From Microbispora bryophytorum (GTDB lineage Bacteria; Actinomycetota; Actinomycetes; Streptosporangiales; Streptosporangiaceae), in contig NZ_VIRL01000028.1 in NCBI RefSeq assembly GCF_006874465.1, positions 1 through 64,000 on the forward strand: a stretch of DNA of 64,000 nucleotides, given 5' to 3'. The notes beneath the pieces were generated by a model. The model had not been told where the DNA came from and did no database searches. It saw only the letters and a program-made list of their open reading frames with translations. Shown here one piece after another: positions 6,787-15,252 of the stretch (position 1 is its first letter; every line of letters starts with the position of its first letter). Made by a program: the position numbers and the translations under genes.

Positions 6787-8454
6787 CTCGCGCACCCGGT
6801 CGCGGCCCACGGCCAGCAGCAGCGTGGGCAGCCGCGGGCCGGTGTCGCTGCCGACGAGCAGCCGGTAGAGCAGGGCGAAGAAGGCGCGCTGCGCGGCCTT
6901 CAGCTCCGGCGTCGCCGCCTTGGCGTCCATGTCGAGCCCGGCCTGCACCTTCGGCACGCCGTACACGAGCGTGGTCAGCCCGTCGAGCGACCAGTGCTCG
7001 CCGAGGCCCTCCGCCAGCAGGCGCAGCGACTCGCGGTCCTGCGCGCCGAGCGTGTCGAGCAGTTCCTTGTCGGGCGTCTCGCGCACCTGCGTGCGCTCCT
7101 CCGCGGGCACGTACGTGTTCACCCAGTGCTGGGCGCGGTCGAGCCGCGGCCGCAACTCGTCCAGCCCGCCGATCTCCGGGTCGAACGCGCGCAGGATGCG
7201 CAGCGTCTGCTCCTCGTGCCCGGTGGCGATGTCCACGACCGAGGCGAGCGTCCGGTAGGGCAGCCGCCGCGGCGTCTCCGGCAGGACCCGGGAGGCCGTG
7301 CTCGACGCGCGGCGGTAGGCCGACTGGTCGGCCGGCAGCGCCGTGCCGTCCTGCACCTTCCTGGTCAGCGTGTCCCACTCGTCGTACATCCGCTGGATCT
7401 CCTGGTCGAAGGAGACCTTGAACGACTGGTTGGGACGGCGGCGGGCGTACAGCCAGCGCAGCAGCGCGGGCTCCATGATCGACAAAGCGTCGGCCGGGGT
7501 CGGCACGCCGCCCTTGGAGCTGCTCATCTTGGCCATGCCGCTGATGCCGACGAAGGCGTACATCGGCCCGATCGGCTGCGGGGCGCCGAACACCTCCCGG
7601 ACGATCTGGCCGCCGACGACGAACGACGAGCCCGGCGAGCTGTGGTCCACACCCGACGGCTCGAAGACCACGCCCTCGTAGGCCCAGCGCATCGGCCAGT
7701 CGACCTTCCACACCAGCTTGCCGCGGGTGTGCTCGGACAGCAGGACGGTCTCGCTGTGGCCGCACACGCAGGTGTACGACATCGCGGTGGTCTCGTCGTC
7801 GTACGACGTGACCGTGGTCATGTCGCGGTCGCAGACCGAGCAGTAGGGCTTGTAGGGGTAGTAGCCGCCCGCGCCGGAGCCGTCGTCCTCGTTCGCGGCC
7901 CCCGAGCCCTCCAGAGCTGCGGCCTCGTCGGCGTCCGCGACCTCCTTGGCCTTGGCCTTCTTGGTGCGGTACTGGTCGAGGATCGCGTCGATCCGCCGCC
8001 GCTCGCGCATGGCGAGCAGCACCTGCTCCCGGTAGGCCCCGGAGCCGTACATCTGCGTCTGGCTGATGCCGTGGAACTCCACGCCCAGCTCCGCCAGCGC
8101 GGCGATCATCGGCGCCTTGAAGTGCTCGGCCCAGTTCGGGTGCTCGCTGCCGGGCGGGGCCGGGACGGAGGTCAGCGGCTTGCCGATGTGCTCGTTCCAG
8201 GCGGGGTCGACACCCACGGGAACCTTGCGGAAGCGGTCGAAGTCGTCCCACGAGATGATGTGCACGCACTCGTGGCCGCGCCGCCTGATCTCGTCGGCGA
8301 CCAGGTGCGGGGTCATCACCTCACGCAGGTTGCCCAGATGGATCGGGCCGGACGGGCTGAGGCCGGACGCGCAGACGACGGGTTTGCCCGGTGCGCGCCG
8401 TTCAGCCTCGGCGATGACCTCATCGGCGAAACGCGCCACCCAGTCGGCGTCCAT
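6769..8454 (-). CDS. lysS: class I lysyl-tRNA synthetase
   Basis: Length 561 aa. It charges tRNA-Lys with lysine. The class I Rossmann signature is present: GLSPSGPIHLGNLREVM holds the HIGH-type motif (PIHLGN, about residues 32-45) and KMSSSKGG the KMSKS loop. A Cys-rich insertion (CSVCDRD, CVCGHS) looks like a zinc site between them. This archaeal-type enzyme occurs in many actinomycetes alongside or instead of the class II form. ATG 8454 is preferred; a GTG one codon earlier also fits the upstream AGAGAGGA. It lies downstream of coaX, with a 59-bp gap, in the same orientation. Confidence 0.93.
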   Translation of the reverse strand: MDADWVARFADEVIAEAERRAPGKPVVCASGLSPSGPIHLGNLREVMTPHLVADEIRRRGHECVHIISWDDFDRFRKVPVGVDPAWNEHIGKPLTSVPAPPGSEHPNWAEHFKAPMIAALAELGVEFHGISQTQMYGSGAYREQVLLAMRERRRIDAILDQYRTKKAKAKEVADADEAAALEGSGAANEDDGSGAGGYYPYKPYCSVCDRDMTTVTSYDDETTAMSYTCVCGHSETVLLSEHTRGKLVWKVDWPMRWAYEGVVFEPSGVDHSSPGSSFVVGGQIVREVFGAPQPIGPMYAFVGISGMAKMSSSKGGVPTPADALSIMEPALLRWLYARRRPNQSFKVSFDQEIQRMYDEWDTLTRKVQDGTALPADQSAYRRASSTASRVLPETPRRLPYRTLASVVDIATGHEEQTLRILRAFDPEIGGLDELRPRLDRAQHWVNTYVPAEERTQVRETPDKELLDTLGAQDRESLRLLAEGLGEHWSLDGLTTLVYGVPKVQAGLDMDAKAATPELKAAQRAFFALLYRLLVGSDTGPRLPTLLLAVGRDRVRELIGHA

Positions 8455-8513
8455 CACGTCAGTCCTCTCTGAACGGGATCCTGGCCTCTATGGTCCCGTA
8501 CGCGAGGGAGTCG

Positions 8514-9296
8514 TCAGGACGCGTTCCGGGCGTAGACCAGCCGCAGGCCGATCAGCGTGAGCCAGGGCTCGTGTACGTCGATCGTACGGGCCTCGCCGAT
8601 GACGAGCGGCGCACCGGTGCCCGTGGCCACCACGGTGACGTCGTCGGGGTCGGCGGCCAGCTCGGCCGTCATCCGGTCCACGATGCCGTCGACCAGGCCC
8701 GCGAAGCCGTAGATGATGCCCGACTGGAGCGCCTCCACGGTGTTCTTGGCAATGACCGAGCGGGGCCGGACCAGCTCGACCTTGTGGAGCTGGGCCCCGG
8801 CCGTGGCCAGCGCGTCCACCGAGATCTCCAGACCGGGCGCGGTCACCGCGCCGACGTACTCCCCCCGGGCCGAGACGGCGTCGAACGAGGTGGCCGTGCC
8901 GAAGTCCACGATCACGCACGGCCCGCCGTACAGGGCGGCGGCGGCGAGCGCGTTCACGATGCGGTCGCTGCCGACCTCCTTCGGGTTGTCCATCCGGACC
9001 GGGACGCCGGTGCGGACGCCCGGCTCGACCACCACCGCCGTGACGTCGCCGTAGTAGCGCCGGGACATCTCCCGCATCTCGTTGAGCACCGACGGGACCG
9101 TGGAGCAGATCGCGATGCCGCTGATGTCGGCGTCCTTGAGCAGCGGCGACTGCCCGAGGAGACCCTGGAGCACCACCGCGATCTCGTCCGCCGTACGGCG
9201 GGGGTCGGTGGCGATCCGCCAGTGCTCGATCACCTCTTCACCCTCGAACAGGCCCAGCACCGTGTGGGTATTGCTGACGTCGATGGTGAGCAGCAT
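8514..9296 (-). CDS. coaX: type III pantothenate kinase
   Basis: Length 260 aa. It phosphorylates pantothenate with ATP, the first step of coenzyme A synthesis. The ASKHA fold motifs are visible: N-terminal MLLTIDVSNTHTVLGLF, EPGVRTGVPV, GSDRIVNALAA, the substrate motif VDFGTATSFDAV, and APGLEIS. The phosphate-loop motif reads DVSNT where the family usually has DVGNT. Start 9296 matches the family N terminus. It lies only seven bases after the nadBC stop, so translation is probably coupled; a GTG at 9314 overlapping nadBC is the alternative. panC, the gene for pantothenate formation, is about 4 kb away. Confidence 0.93.
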   Translation of the reverse strand: MLLTIDVSNTHTVLGLFEGEEVIEHWRIATDPRRTADEIAVVLQGLLGQSPLLKDADISGIAICSTVPSVLNEMREMSRRYYGDVTAVVVEPGVRTGVPVRMDNPKEVGSDRIVNALAAAALYGGPCVIVDFGTATSFDAVSARGEYVGAVTAPGLEISVDALATAGAQLHKVELVRPRSVIAKNTVEALQSGIIYGFAGLVDGIVDRMTAELAADPDDVTVVATGTGAPLVIGEARTIDVHEPWLTLIGLRLVYARNAS

Positions 9297-9303
9297 TCCC
9301 CGA

Positions 9304-11820
9304 TTATGCATCACGAAGATCTAGACCAAGGTCGAGTGCCGGGGCCGAGTGCGTGAGCGCACCGACCGCCAGGTAGTCGACCCCGGTCGCGGCGACGGCG
9401 CGGGCCACCTCCAGGGTCAGCCCGCCGCTCGACTCCAGCCGCGCCCGCCCGGCCACCAGCCGTACGGCCTCGGCGAGCTGGTCCACGGTGAAGTTGTCGA
9501 GCAGGATCTCCTCGGCGCCCTCGGCCAGGACCGGCTCGATCTGGTCGATCCTGTCCACCTCGACCTCGATCGGCAGGCCGGGGAAGGCCTGCCGTACGGC
9601 GCGGAACGCCTCGGCGACGCCTCCGGCGGCCACGACGTGGTTGTCCTTGATCAGGGCGGCGTCGTGCAGGCCCATCCGGTGGTTGACCCCGCCGCCGGCC
9701 CGTACGGCGTACTTCGCGAGCGCGCGCAACCCGGGCAGGGTCTTGCGGGTGTCACGGATCCGGGCGCCGGTGCCCTCCACCGCGTCCACCCAGCGGCGGG
9801 TCTCGGTGGCGATCCCGGACAGGTGGGTGAGGAAGTTGAGCGCGGTCCGCTCCAGCGTGAGCAGGTCCCTGGTGGCGCCCCGCACGGACATCACCACGTC
9901 GCCGGGGCGCACGCGGTCGCCGTCGGCGGCGTGCCGCTCGACCTCGACCGGCCCGTCGGCCTGGCGGAAGACGGTCTCGGCCACGGCCAGCCCGGCCACC
10001 ACGCCCTCCTTGCGGGCCACCACGTCGGCGACGGCCCGCTGGTCCGCGGGAATGGTGGCGACCGAGGTCACGTCCTGTCCCCCGGCCAGGTCCTCCTCCA
10101 GCGCGGCGCGGACGAGCCCGAGCACGGCGTCCGGGTCGAGGCCGGTCTTGTCCAGCTCGTTCCGCAGTTCCTCGTGAGGCGTGTACGTCAAGGTCAGTCC
10201 CTCCGCCGTCAGGGCGATGTCGATGTGCGCGCGCCAGTGGGCGTCGTCGCGGTCGGGGTGGTCCTCCCGCCAGTGCGAGCCGCGGGTCTCCTCGCGCACA
10301 GCCGCCGCGGCGACCAGCGCGGAGGCCACCGTGAGGAGGTTGGTCGCCTCCCACGACTCGGTGCAGGGCTCGACCGCGACCGGCGTCCAGCGGGCGTCGG
10401 AGAGCGCACGGGCGACCTGCGCGAGGCTCCGGTCGCTGCGCAGCACCCCGGCGCCCCCGCTCATGTGGCTCTGGATCCTCGGCCGTGTACGCGGGTCTAC
10501 CAGGCCCTCGGGCCGGTCGTCGGCCGGGACGGGCTCGTGCGTCGCGCGGTCGCGGGTCAGGTTTCCGGCCGCCAGATCGGCGGCGATGCGCTCGCCGTAG
10601 ACGAGCCCTTCCAGCAGGGAGTTGGAGGCCAGCCGGTTGGCGCCGTGCACGCCCGTGCAGGCCGCCTCTCCGCAGGCGTACAGGCCGGGCACGCTGGTCT
10701 TGCCGTACAGGTCGGTGCGCACGCCGCCGCTCGCGTAGTGGGCGGCGGGGGCGACGGGGATGGGCTCGGTGACGGGGTCGATGCCGTGCTCGCGGCAGAC
10801 GGCGAGGATGGTGGGGAACCTGGACCGCCACTTGTCCTCGCCGAAGTGGGTGGCGTCGAGGTAGACGTGGTCGGCGCCGGTCTGCGCCATCTGACGCATG
10901 ATCGCCTTGGCGACCACGTCGCGGGGCGCGAGGTCGGCCAGCTCGTGCACCCCCCGCATGAAGCGCTCGCCGCTCGAGTCGATCAGCACCGCGCCCTCGC
11001 CGCGCACGGCCTCGGAGACGAGGGGCTGCTGGCCGGTCGAGCCCTCCCCCAGCCACAGGACCGTGGGGTGGAACTGCACGAACTCGATGTCCCTGACCAC
11101 CGCGCCGGCCCGCAGCGCCAGCGCCACGCCGTCTCCGGTGGACACCACGGGGTTGGTGGTGGCCGCGTAGACCTGGCCCATGCCGCCGCTGGCCAGCACC
11201 ACGGCCCCGGCCCGTACGGCGCCGACGCCGTCGCGGGCGCCCTCCCCCATGACGTGGAGCGTGACCCCGCAGGCGCGGCCCTCGGCGTCGAGGAGGAGGT
11301 CGAGGGCGAGGGCGTGCTCGATGACCTCGATGCGGGGCTCGGCCAGCACCGCCTCGGCCAGGGCCCGCTGCACCTCGGCGCCGGTCGCGTCGCCGCCGGC
11401 GTGCACGATCCGGTTGCGGTGGTGGCCGCCCTCGCGGGTGAGCTGGAGCTCGCCGTCGGTGTCGCGGTCGAACTCGGCGCCGTGGCTCATCAGCCGCTTC
11501 AGCGCGTCGGGGCCCTCGGTGACCAGGACGCGGACGGCCTCCTCGTCACACAGGCCGACCCCGGCGACGAGCGTGTCCCTCAGGTGCTCGTCGGGGGTGT
11601 CCTCGGGGTCGAGGACGGCGGCGATGCCGCCCTGGGCCCACCGGGTGGACCCGGCCGACAGCACGTCCTTGGTGACCACGAGCACTCGTGCGCGGGGGTC
11701 GAGTTCGACGTGGCGCAGCGCCACGGTGAGGCCGGCGATGCCGGACCCGATCACGACGGCGTCGGCCTCGACGGTCCAGCCGGGTGCGGGGGCGGTGAGT
11801 CTGCGTGCGAGCGCCACCAT
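9304..11820 (-). CDS. nadB-nadC: fused L-aspartate oxidase / quinolinate phosphoribosyltransferase
   Basis: A single 838-residue frame. Residues 1-550 are NadB: FAD-binding VVIGSGIAGLTVAL, STRWAQGGIAAV, the active-site stretch HRNRIVHAGGDATG, ASGGMGQVYAATTNP, EFVQFHPT, and the flavoprotein C-terminal domain ending near THEPVPADDRPEG. Residues 557-838 are NadC: EEDLAGGQDVTSVATIP, LTLERTALNFLTHLSGIAT, RDTRKTLPGLR, HRMGLHDAALIKDNH. Together they make iminoaspartate and convert quinolinate to nicotinate mononucleotide in NAD synthesis. NadA is not nearby. Start ATG 11820 has AAAGGGG about eight bases upstream. The two enzymes are separate genes in most bacteria; no stop or frame break is seen at the junction. 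Confidence 0.92.
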   Translation of the reverse strand: MVALARRLTAPAPGWTVEADAVVIGSGIAGLTVALRHVELDPRARVLVVTKDVLSAGSTRWAQGGIAAVLDPEDTPDEHLRDTLVAGVGLCDEEAVRVLVTEGPDALKRLMSHGAEFDRDTDGELQLTREGGHHRNRIVHAGGDATGAEVQRALAEAVLAEPRIEVIEHALALDLLLDAEGRACGVTLHVMGEGARDGVGAVRAGAVVLASGGMGQVYAATTNPVVSTGDGVALALRAGAVVRDIEFVQFHPTVLWLGEGSTGQQPLVSEAVRGEGAVLIDSSGERFMRGVHELADLAPRDVVAKAIMRQMAQTGADHVYLDATHFGEDKWRSRFPTILAVCREHGIDPVTEPIPVAPAAHYASGGVRTDLYGKTSVPGLYACGEAACTGVHGANRLASNSLLEGLVYGERIAADLAAGNLTRDRATHEPVPADDRPEGLVDPRTRPRIQSHMSGGAGVLRSDRSLAQVARALSDARWTPVAVEPCTESWEATNLLTVASALVAAAAVREETRGSHWREDHPDRDDAHWRAHIDIALTAEGLTLTYTPHEELRNELDKTGLDPDAVLGLVRAALEEDLAGGQDVTSVATIPADQRAVADVVARKEGVVAGLAVAETVFRQADGPVEVERHAADGDRVRPGDVVMSVRGATRDLLTLERTALNFLTHLSGIATETRRWVDAVEGTGARIRDTRKTLPGLRALAKYAVRAGGGVNHRMGLHDAALIKDNHVVAAGGVAEAFRAVRQAFPGLPIEVEVDRIDQIEPVLAEGAEEILLDNFTVDQLAEAVRLVAGRARLESSGGLTLEVARAVAATGVDYLAVGALTHSAPALDLGLDLRDA

Positions 11821-11889
11821 CAGGGGATCCCCTTTCGTCATAATGACGATAACGCCCCCCTGGCGATGGTGACGCCCCGCCCCCTCCTC

Positions 11890-12609
11890 CTAGGGGCACG
11901 CCGCAGGGCCGGCGCCTGTCGCGGGGCCGGCGCCTGCCGCAGGGGTGGTGCCTGCTGCGGGGGCGGCGCCTGTCGCGGGGCCGGTGCAGAGCTGGGCGGT
12001 CAGAGTGGTGCGGGCCCATTCCTCCCACTGGTCCTGCGACCAGCCGCGGTCCTGGACGAAGAGCAGGTACAGCTGCGGGCTGAGCAGGCAGAACAGCAGA
12101 TCCGCCGCCATCGCGACGGAGACGTCCGGCCGGGCGCCGGGTTTGCCCACGAGCGCCTGGGCCGCGGCGTGCTGCACGACATAGCGCGGGTCGGGGCCGT
12201 CGGGCCATCCCGCGGCAATCTGCGGGTCGGCGGCCCCGGCGGACTCGATCATCGGCATGAGCGGGGCGACCCGGCCGAGGATCTCACTCGTGCCGCGGAC
12301 GTGCGCCCGCAGCTGGTCGACCGCGGCAGGCTCGGCGCACGCGGCGCGGAACCACTCACGGTCCATGATGGCCACCGGCTCGATGTCGCCGGCGATGGAC
12401 GTGTCGACGACGTCCTTGAACAGCGTGCGCTTGTTGCCGAAGGCGAAGTAGACCGTCTGAACGGCCACGCCCGCCCGGTCGGCGACCTCCTGCAGGCTCG
12501 TCGCCCCGTAGCCCTGCGCGACGAACAGCTCCCGCGCCGCCTGGATGACCTTCTCCCGGGTGCGGCGCGAGCGCTCGGCCCGTTTGTCCGGCCGCTTGAC
12601 GATGTCCAT
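11890..12609 (-). CDS. TetR-family transcriptional regulator with repetitive tail
   Basis: Length 239 aa. Residues 10-60 are the TetR HTH: RRTREKVIQAARELFVAQGYG, then ATSLQEVADRAGVAVQTVYF. The ligand domain runs to about residue 207. The last 30 residues are Ala/Gly/Pro/Thr repeats (GPATGAAPAAG-type) encoded by four 18-bp tandem units and lie outside the normal fold. The transcript is probably leaderless: TATACT (12616-12621) ends six bases before the ATG. It diverges from a methyltransferase gene 62 bp away, which is the likely target. Ligand unknown. Confidence 0.88.
   Translation of the reverse strand: MDIVKRPDKRAERSRRTREKVIQAARELFVAQGYGATSLQEVADRAGVAVQTVYFAFGNKRTLFKDVVDTSIAGDIEPVAIMDREWFRAACAEPAAVDQLRAHVRGTSEILGRVAPLMPMIESAGAADPQIAAGWPDGPDPRYVVQHAAAQALVGKPGARPDVSVAMAADLLFCLLSPQLYLLFVQDRGWSQDQWEEWARTTLTAQLCTGPATGAAPAAGTTPAAGAGPATGAGPAACP
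11908..11979. repeat. 18-bp tandem repeat, 4 copies, 3' end of tetR
   Basis: Units at 11908, 11926, 11944 and 11962 share the pattern GSYGGYGCCTGYYGCRGG and each encodes six residues of the Pro/Ala/Gly tail. Confidence 0.75.
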
Positions 12610-12615
12610 GATGCG

Positions 12616-12652
12616 AGTATATCTCTAGAGTTCGTCACTAGAGTTTGACTCT
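12616..12652. promoter_or_regulatory. divergent promoter/operator between tetR and methyltransferase
   Basis: Two palindromic elements lie here: CTCTAGAG (12623-12630) and AGAGTTTGACTCT (12640-12652). AACTCTAG occurs twice on the minus strand, 13 bp apart. They sit just upstream of the tetR -10 (TATACT) and 20-50 bp before the methyltransferase start, as expected for a TetR autoregulatory operator. Confidence 0.5.
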
Positions 12653-12671
12653 AAAGAAGTGGAGCGAGGCC

Positions 12672-13343
12672 ATGGACACGCCGAACACCGCCCGGAGCAC
12701 GGACGTAGACCGGATCGGCAGCGGACCGGACCAGGAGGAGGCCGTACTGCGGGAACTGGAGGAGTACTACCGAACCGGCAAGCCGCCGTGGGATTCGGGC
12801 GTGACACCGCCCGAGCTGGTCGCCCTGATAGAGGGACGCGGGGAGAGGCGCGGGGAGGGGGACGGCGCGCTGCCGCCCGGCCGCGCTCTGGAGCTCGGCT
12901 GCGGCACCGGAACCAACGCCATTTATCTGGCCCGGCACGGCTGGGAGGTCGTGGCCGTCGACCTGGTCGGCCGCGCGATCGAGCAGGCCCGGGAGAAGGC
13001 CGACGCGGCAGGAGTGGCCGTACGGCTCCTGCACGGAGACGCCACCCGGCTCGACGAGCTGGACGCGTCCGGCCCCTACGACCTGTTCTTCGACCTGAGC
13101 TGCTTCTGCGGCATCCCGCCGCACCGCCGCGACGCCTACGCCGCCGGGCTCACCAGCCGTGCCGCTCCCGGCGCACGGCTGCTGATGTTCGGGTACGGCC
13201 CCGGAGTGCTCGACGACAAGTTCTCCGGGGTCACCGCCGACGAGCTGCGCGCCAGGTTCGCCGGCTGGGAGCTGGCCGACATCACACCGGGGACGAACCC
13301 GTTCCCCACCTTCTGGTTCACGCTGCGGTACGGGGGAGCCTGA
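12672..13343 (+). CDS. class I SAM-dependent methyltransferase
   Basis: Length 223 aa. Motif I is ALELGCGTGTNAIYLARHGW, followed by motif II VVAVDLVGRAIEQA and the motif IV-like region YDLFFDLSCFCGIPPHRR. Substrate unknown. The N-terminal EYYRTGKPPWDSG is typical of the TPMT/tellurite-resistance-like group, which often methylates thiols, metalloids or small molecules; that assignment is tentative. ATG 12672 has GGAG a few bases upstream. It diverges from the TetR gene and is probably repressed by it, suggesting an inducible detoxification role. It ends 13 bp before the panC stop (convergent). Confidence 0.85.
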   Translation: MDTPNTARSTDVDRIGSGPDQEEAVLRELEEYYRTGKPPWDSGVTPPELVALIEGRGERRGEGDGALPPGRALELGCGTGTNAIYLARHGWEVVAVDLVGRAIEQAREKADAAGVAVRLLHGDATRLDELDASGPYDLFFDLSCFCGIPPHRRDAYAAGLTSRAAPGARLLMFGYGPGVLDDKFSGVTADELRARFAGWELADITPGTNPFPTFWFTLRYGGA

Positions 13344-13356
13344 GCCGCCGCGACCT

Positions 13357-14211
13357 CTACAGGGTCAGGACCACGTTGTCGATGAGGCGGGTGGTGCCCA
13401 CCTTGGCGGCCACGGCCAGGATCGCCTCGCCGCGGTGGTCGTCGCCGGCCGGCGCGAACGTCGCCGGGTCGGCCAGGATCAGGTAGTCGAGCAGCAGCGG
13501 CGGGTCGAAGCGGGCGGCTTCCTCCAGCACGGCCCGCGCGGCGTCGAGGATCCCGGCCGGCCCGGCGGTCTGGCCCCGCGCCGCGCCGGCCCGCAGCGCC
13601 CGCGACAGGGCGAGCGCGGTGCGGCGGTCGGCCTCGGACAGGTACCTGTTGCGGCTCGACAGCGCGAGGCCGTCCGGCTCCCGCACGGTCGGGGCGCCAA
13701 CGATCGACACCGGGACGTCGAGGTCGGCCACCATCCGCCGGATCAGCGCGAGCTGCTGGGCGTCCTTCTGCCCGAAGACCGCGACGTCCGGCCGTACGAG
13801 GTTGAACAGCTTGAGCACCACGGTCAGCACACCGTCGAAGTGGCCGGGCCGGAAGGCTCCCTCGACCACCCCGCCCATGCCGCCGGCCGAGACCTCCACC
13901 TGGCGGTCCGGCAGGTACATGTCGTCGGCCGAGGGCGTGAAGACCACGCGCACACCCTCCTCCTCGCACACCCGGAGGTCGGCCTCGAACGTACGGGGAT
14001 AGCGGGAGAAGTCCTCGTCGGGGCCGAACTGCAGGGGGTTGACGAACACGCTCACCACCACGTGGTCGGCGTGTTCGCGTGCCAGCCGCATCAGCGACCG
14101 GTGGCCCTCGTGGAGCGCCCCCATCGTGGGGACCAGGGCGATCCTCCCGGGGCCGAGCTCGTCCCTCGCCTTGTCGAGGGCGGCGCGGTCGGCGGCGACG
14201 GTCAGGTCCAT
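13357..14211 (-). CDS. panC: pantothenate synthetase
   Basis: Length 284 aa. It condenses pantoate and beta-alanine using ATP. Signatures: VPTMGALHEGHRSLMRLA (HIGH-like nucleotide site, about residues 28-45), FVNPLQFGPDEDFSRYPR, VVEGAFRPGHFDGVLTVV, DVAVFGQKDAQQLALIRR and LALSSRNRYLS. GGGAGGG precedes the ATG. Its first 10 bases overlap the end of the upstream DUF2520 gene, so the two are co-translated. A longer upstream frame is antisense shadow. Confidence 0.95.
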   Translation of the reverse strand: MDLTVAADRAALDKARDELGPGRIALVPTMGALHEGHRSLMRLAREHADHVVVSVFVNPLQFGPDEDFSRYPRTFEADLRVCEEEGVRVVFTPSADDMYLPDRQVEVSAGGMGGVVEGAFRPGHFDGVLTVVLKLFNLVRPDVAVFGQKDAQQLALIRRMVADLDVPVSIVGAPTVREPDGLALSSRNRYLSEADRRTALALSRALRAGAARGQTAGPAGILDAARAVLEEAARFDPPLLLDYLILADPATFAPAGDDHRGEAILAVAAKVGTTRLIDNVVLTL

Positions 14212-15092
14212 ATGTTCCCTCCCAGGGCGTCCAGAAGGCGTTCGGCCGCCTCCGGCTTGAGCAGGCCCGCCGCGAGCGCCCGGTCGGCGGTGAGCCGCGC
14301 GAGGGCGACGTACGCGTCCGCGGCCTCGGGGGCGGCCAGGATGAGCGCGTCGACGTGCTTGCGCACGGTGCCCGCGTCGCCGCGGACCACGGGCCCGGTG
14401 AGCCCGCTGATGCCGAGACGCAGCACGTTGTCGAGTGCCGCGCTCAGCAGGGGGCCGAGCATCCGGCCCGGATGCTCCACGCCGATCTTCGCGAGCAGTT
14501 CCTGCGACTCGGCGACGAGCGTCACCATGTGGTTCGCGGCGCCGGCCAGGGCGGCGTGGTAGAGCGGCCGGTCCCGGTCGGCGATCCACACCGGCTCGCC
14601 GCCCATCTCGATCACCAGCGCCTCGGCCACCGGCCGCAGCAGGTCGGGCGCCGTGACGCCGAACGAGCAGCCGTTGAGCCGGGTCAGGTCGTCGCTCCTG
14701 CCGGTGAACGTCATCACGGGGTGCAGCGCGAGCGGCAGCGCCCCCGCCTCGGCCGCGGGGTCGAGCACGCCCAGGCCGTACGCGCCGCTGGCGTGCACGA
14801 GCAGCTTGCCGCGCAGGTCGGCGCCGGTGGCGGCGAGACCGGAGACGAGACCGGGGAGCACGTCGTCCGGCACGGTCAACAGCACGAGATCGGACCGGGC
14901 GATCACCTCGTCCGGCCTGCTGAGCGCCAGGCCGAGACGGTCGGCGGCCCGCCGCGCCGACGCGTCGGACACGCCGCTTGCCGCCACCACCCGATGACCC
15001 GCGAGCATGAGCGCGGCTCCGAGCACGGAACCGACGCGTCCCGCGCCCAGCACTCCTACGGCGAGCCGCGCCGGGCGGTCACTTGTCTCCAT
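14202..15092 (-). CDS. Rossmann-fold protein with DUF2520 domain (panC partner)
   Basis: Length 296 aa. An NAD(P)-binding N terminus (VGVLGAGRVGSVLGAALMLAGH, residues 12-33) is followed by VLLTVPDD and, after residue 120, a helical DUF2520 domain (ALHPVMTFTG, HAALAGAANHMVTLVAES, TGPVVRGDAGTVRKH). This layout is that of short-chain 6-phosphogluconate/ketopantoate-reductase-like proteins. The gene overlaps panC by 10 bp, so a role in pantoate or pantothenate formation, for instance ketopantoate reduction, is a reasonable guess, not a demonstrated function. GAGGGAGG lies upstream of the ATG. Confidence 0.85.
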   Translation of the reverse strand: METSDRPARLAVGVLGAGRVGSVLGAALMLAGHRVVAASGVSDASARRAADRLGLALSRPDEVIARSDLVLLTVPDDVLPGLVSGLAATGADLRGKLLVHASGAYGLGVLDPAAEAGALPLALHPVMTFTGRSDDLTRLNGCSFGVTAPDLLRPVAEALVIEMGGEPVWIADRDRPLYHAALAGAANHMVTLVAESQELLAKIGVEHPGRMLGPLLSAALDNVLRLGISGLTGPVVRGDAGTVRKHVDALILAAPEAADAYVALARLTADRALAAGLLKPEAAERLLDALGGNIWT

Positions 15093-15252
15093 GACGCCTC
15101 CCTCGGTTCAGCGTAGCGGCGGCGCTCCCGCCCGCCCGGGCGTGGCCCAACGGTCGGATTTTGTCCCATTTCTCCCGGGCCTATGTTGAGCCACAAGTAC
15201 GAAAGTGACTACTTTTCGTTACGGCCTCGGCGTGTCGGTAACCTTGGGCCCC

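Noticed and set aside
6577-8472. Plus-strand frame of about 630 codons opposite lysS
   Set aside because: Shadow of the lysyl-tRNA synthetase gene; composition skewed to Arg, Gly, Val and His, without domains.
9349-12648. Open frame of about 1,100 codons on the plus strand
   Set aside because: It is antisense to nadBC and tetR, and its Gly/Val/Arg/His-rich translation has no motif. Long antisense frames are normal in DNA of this GC content.
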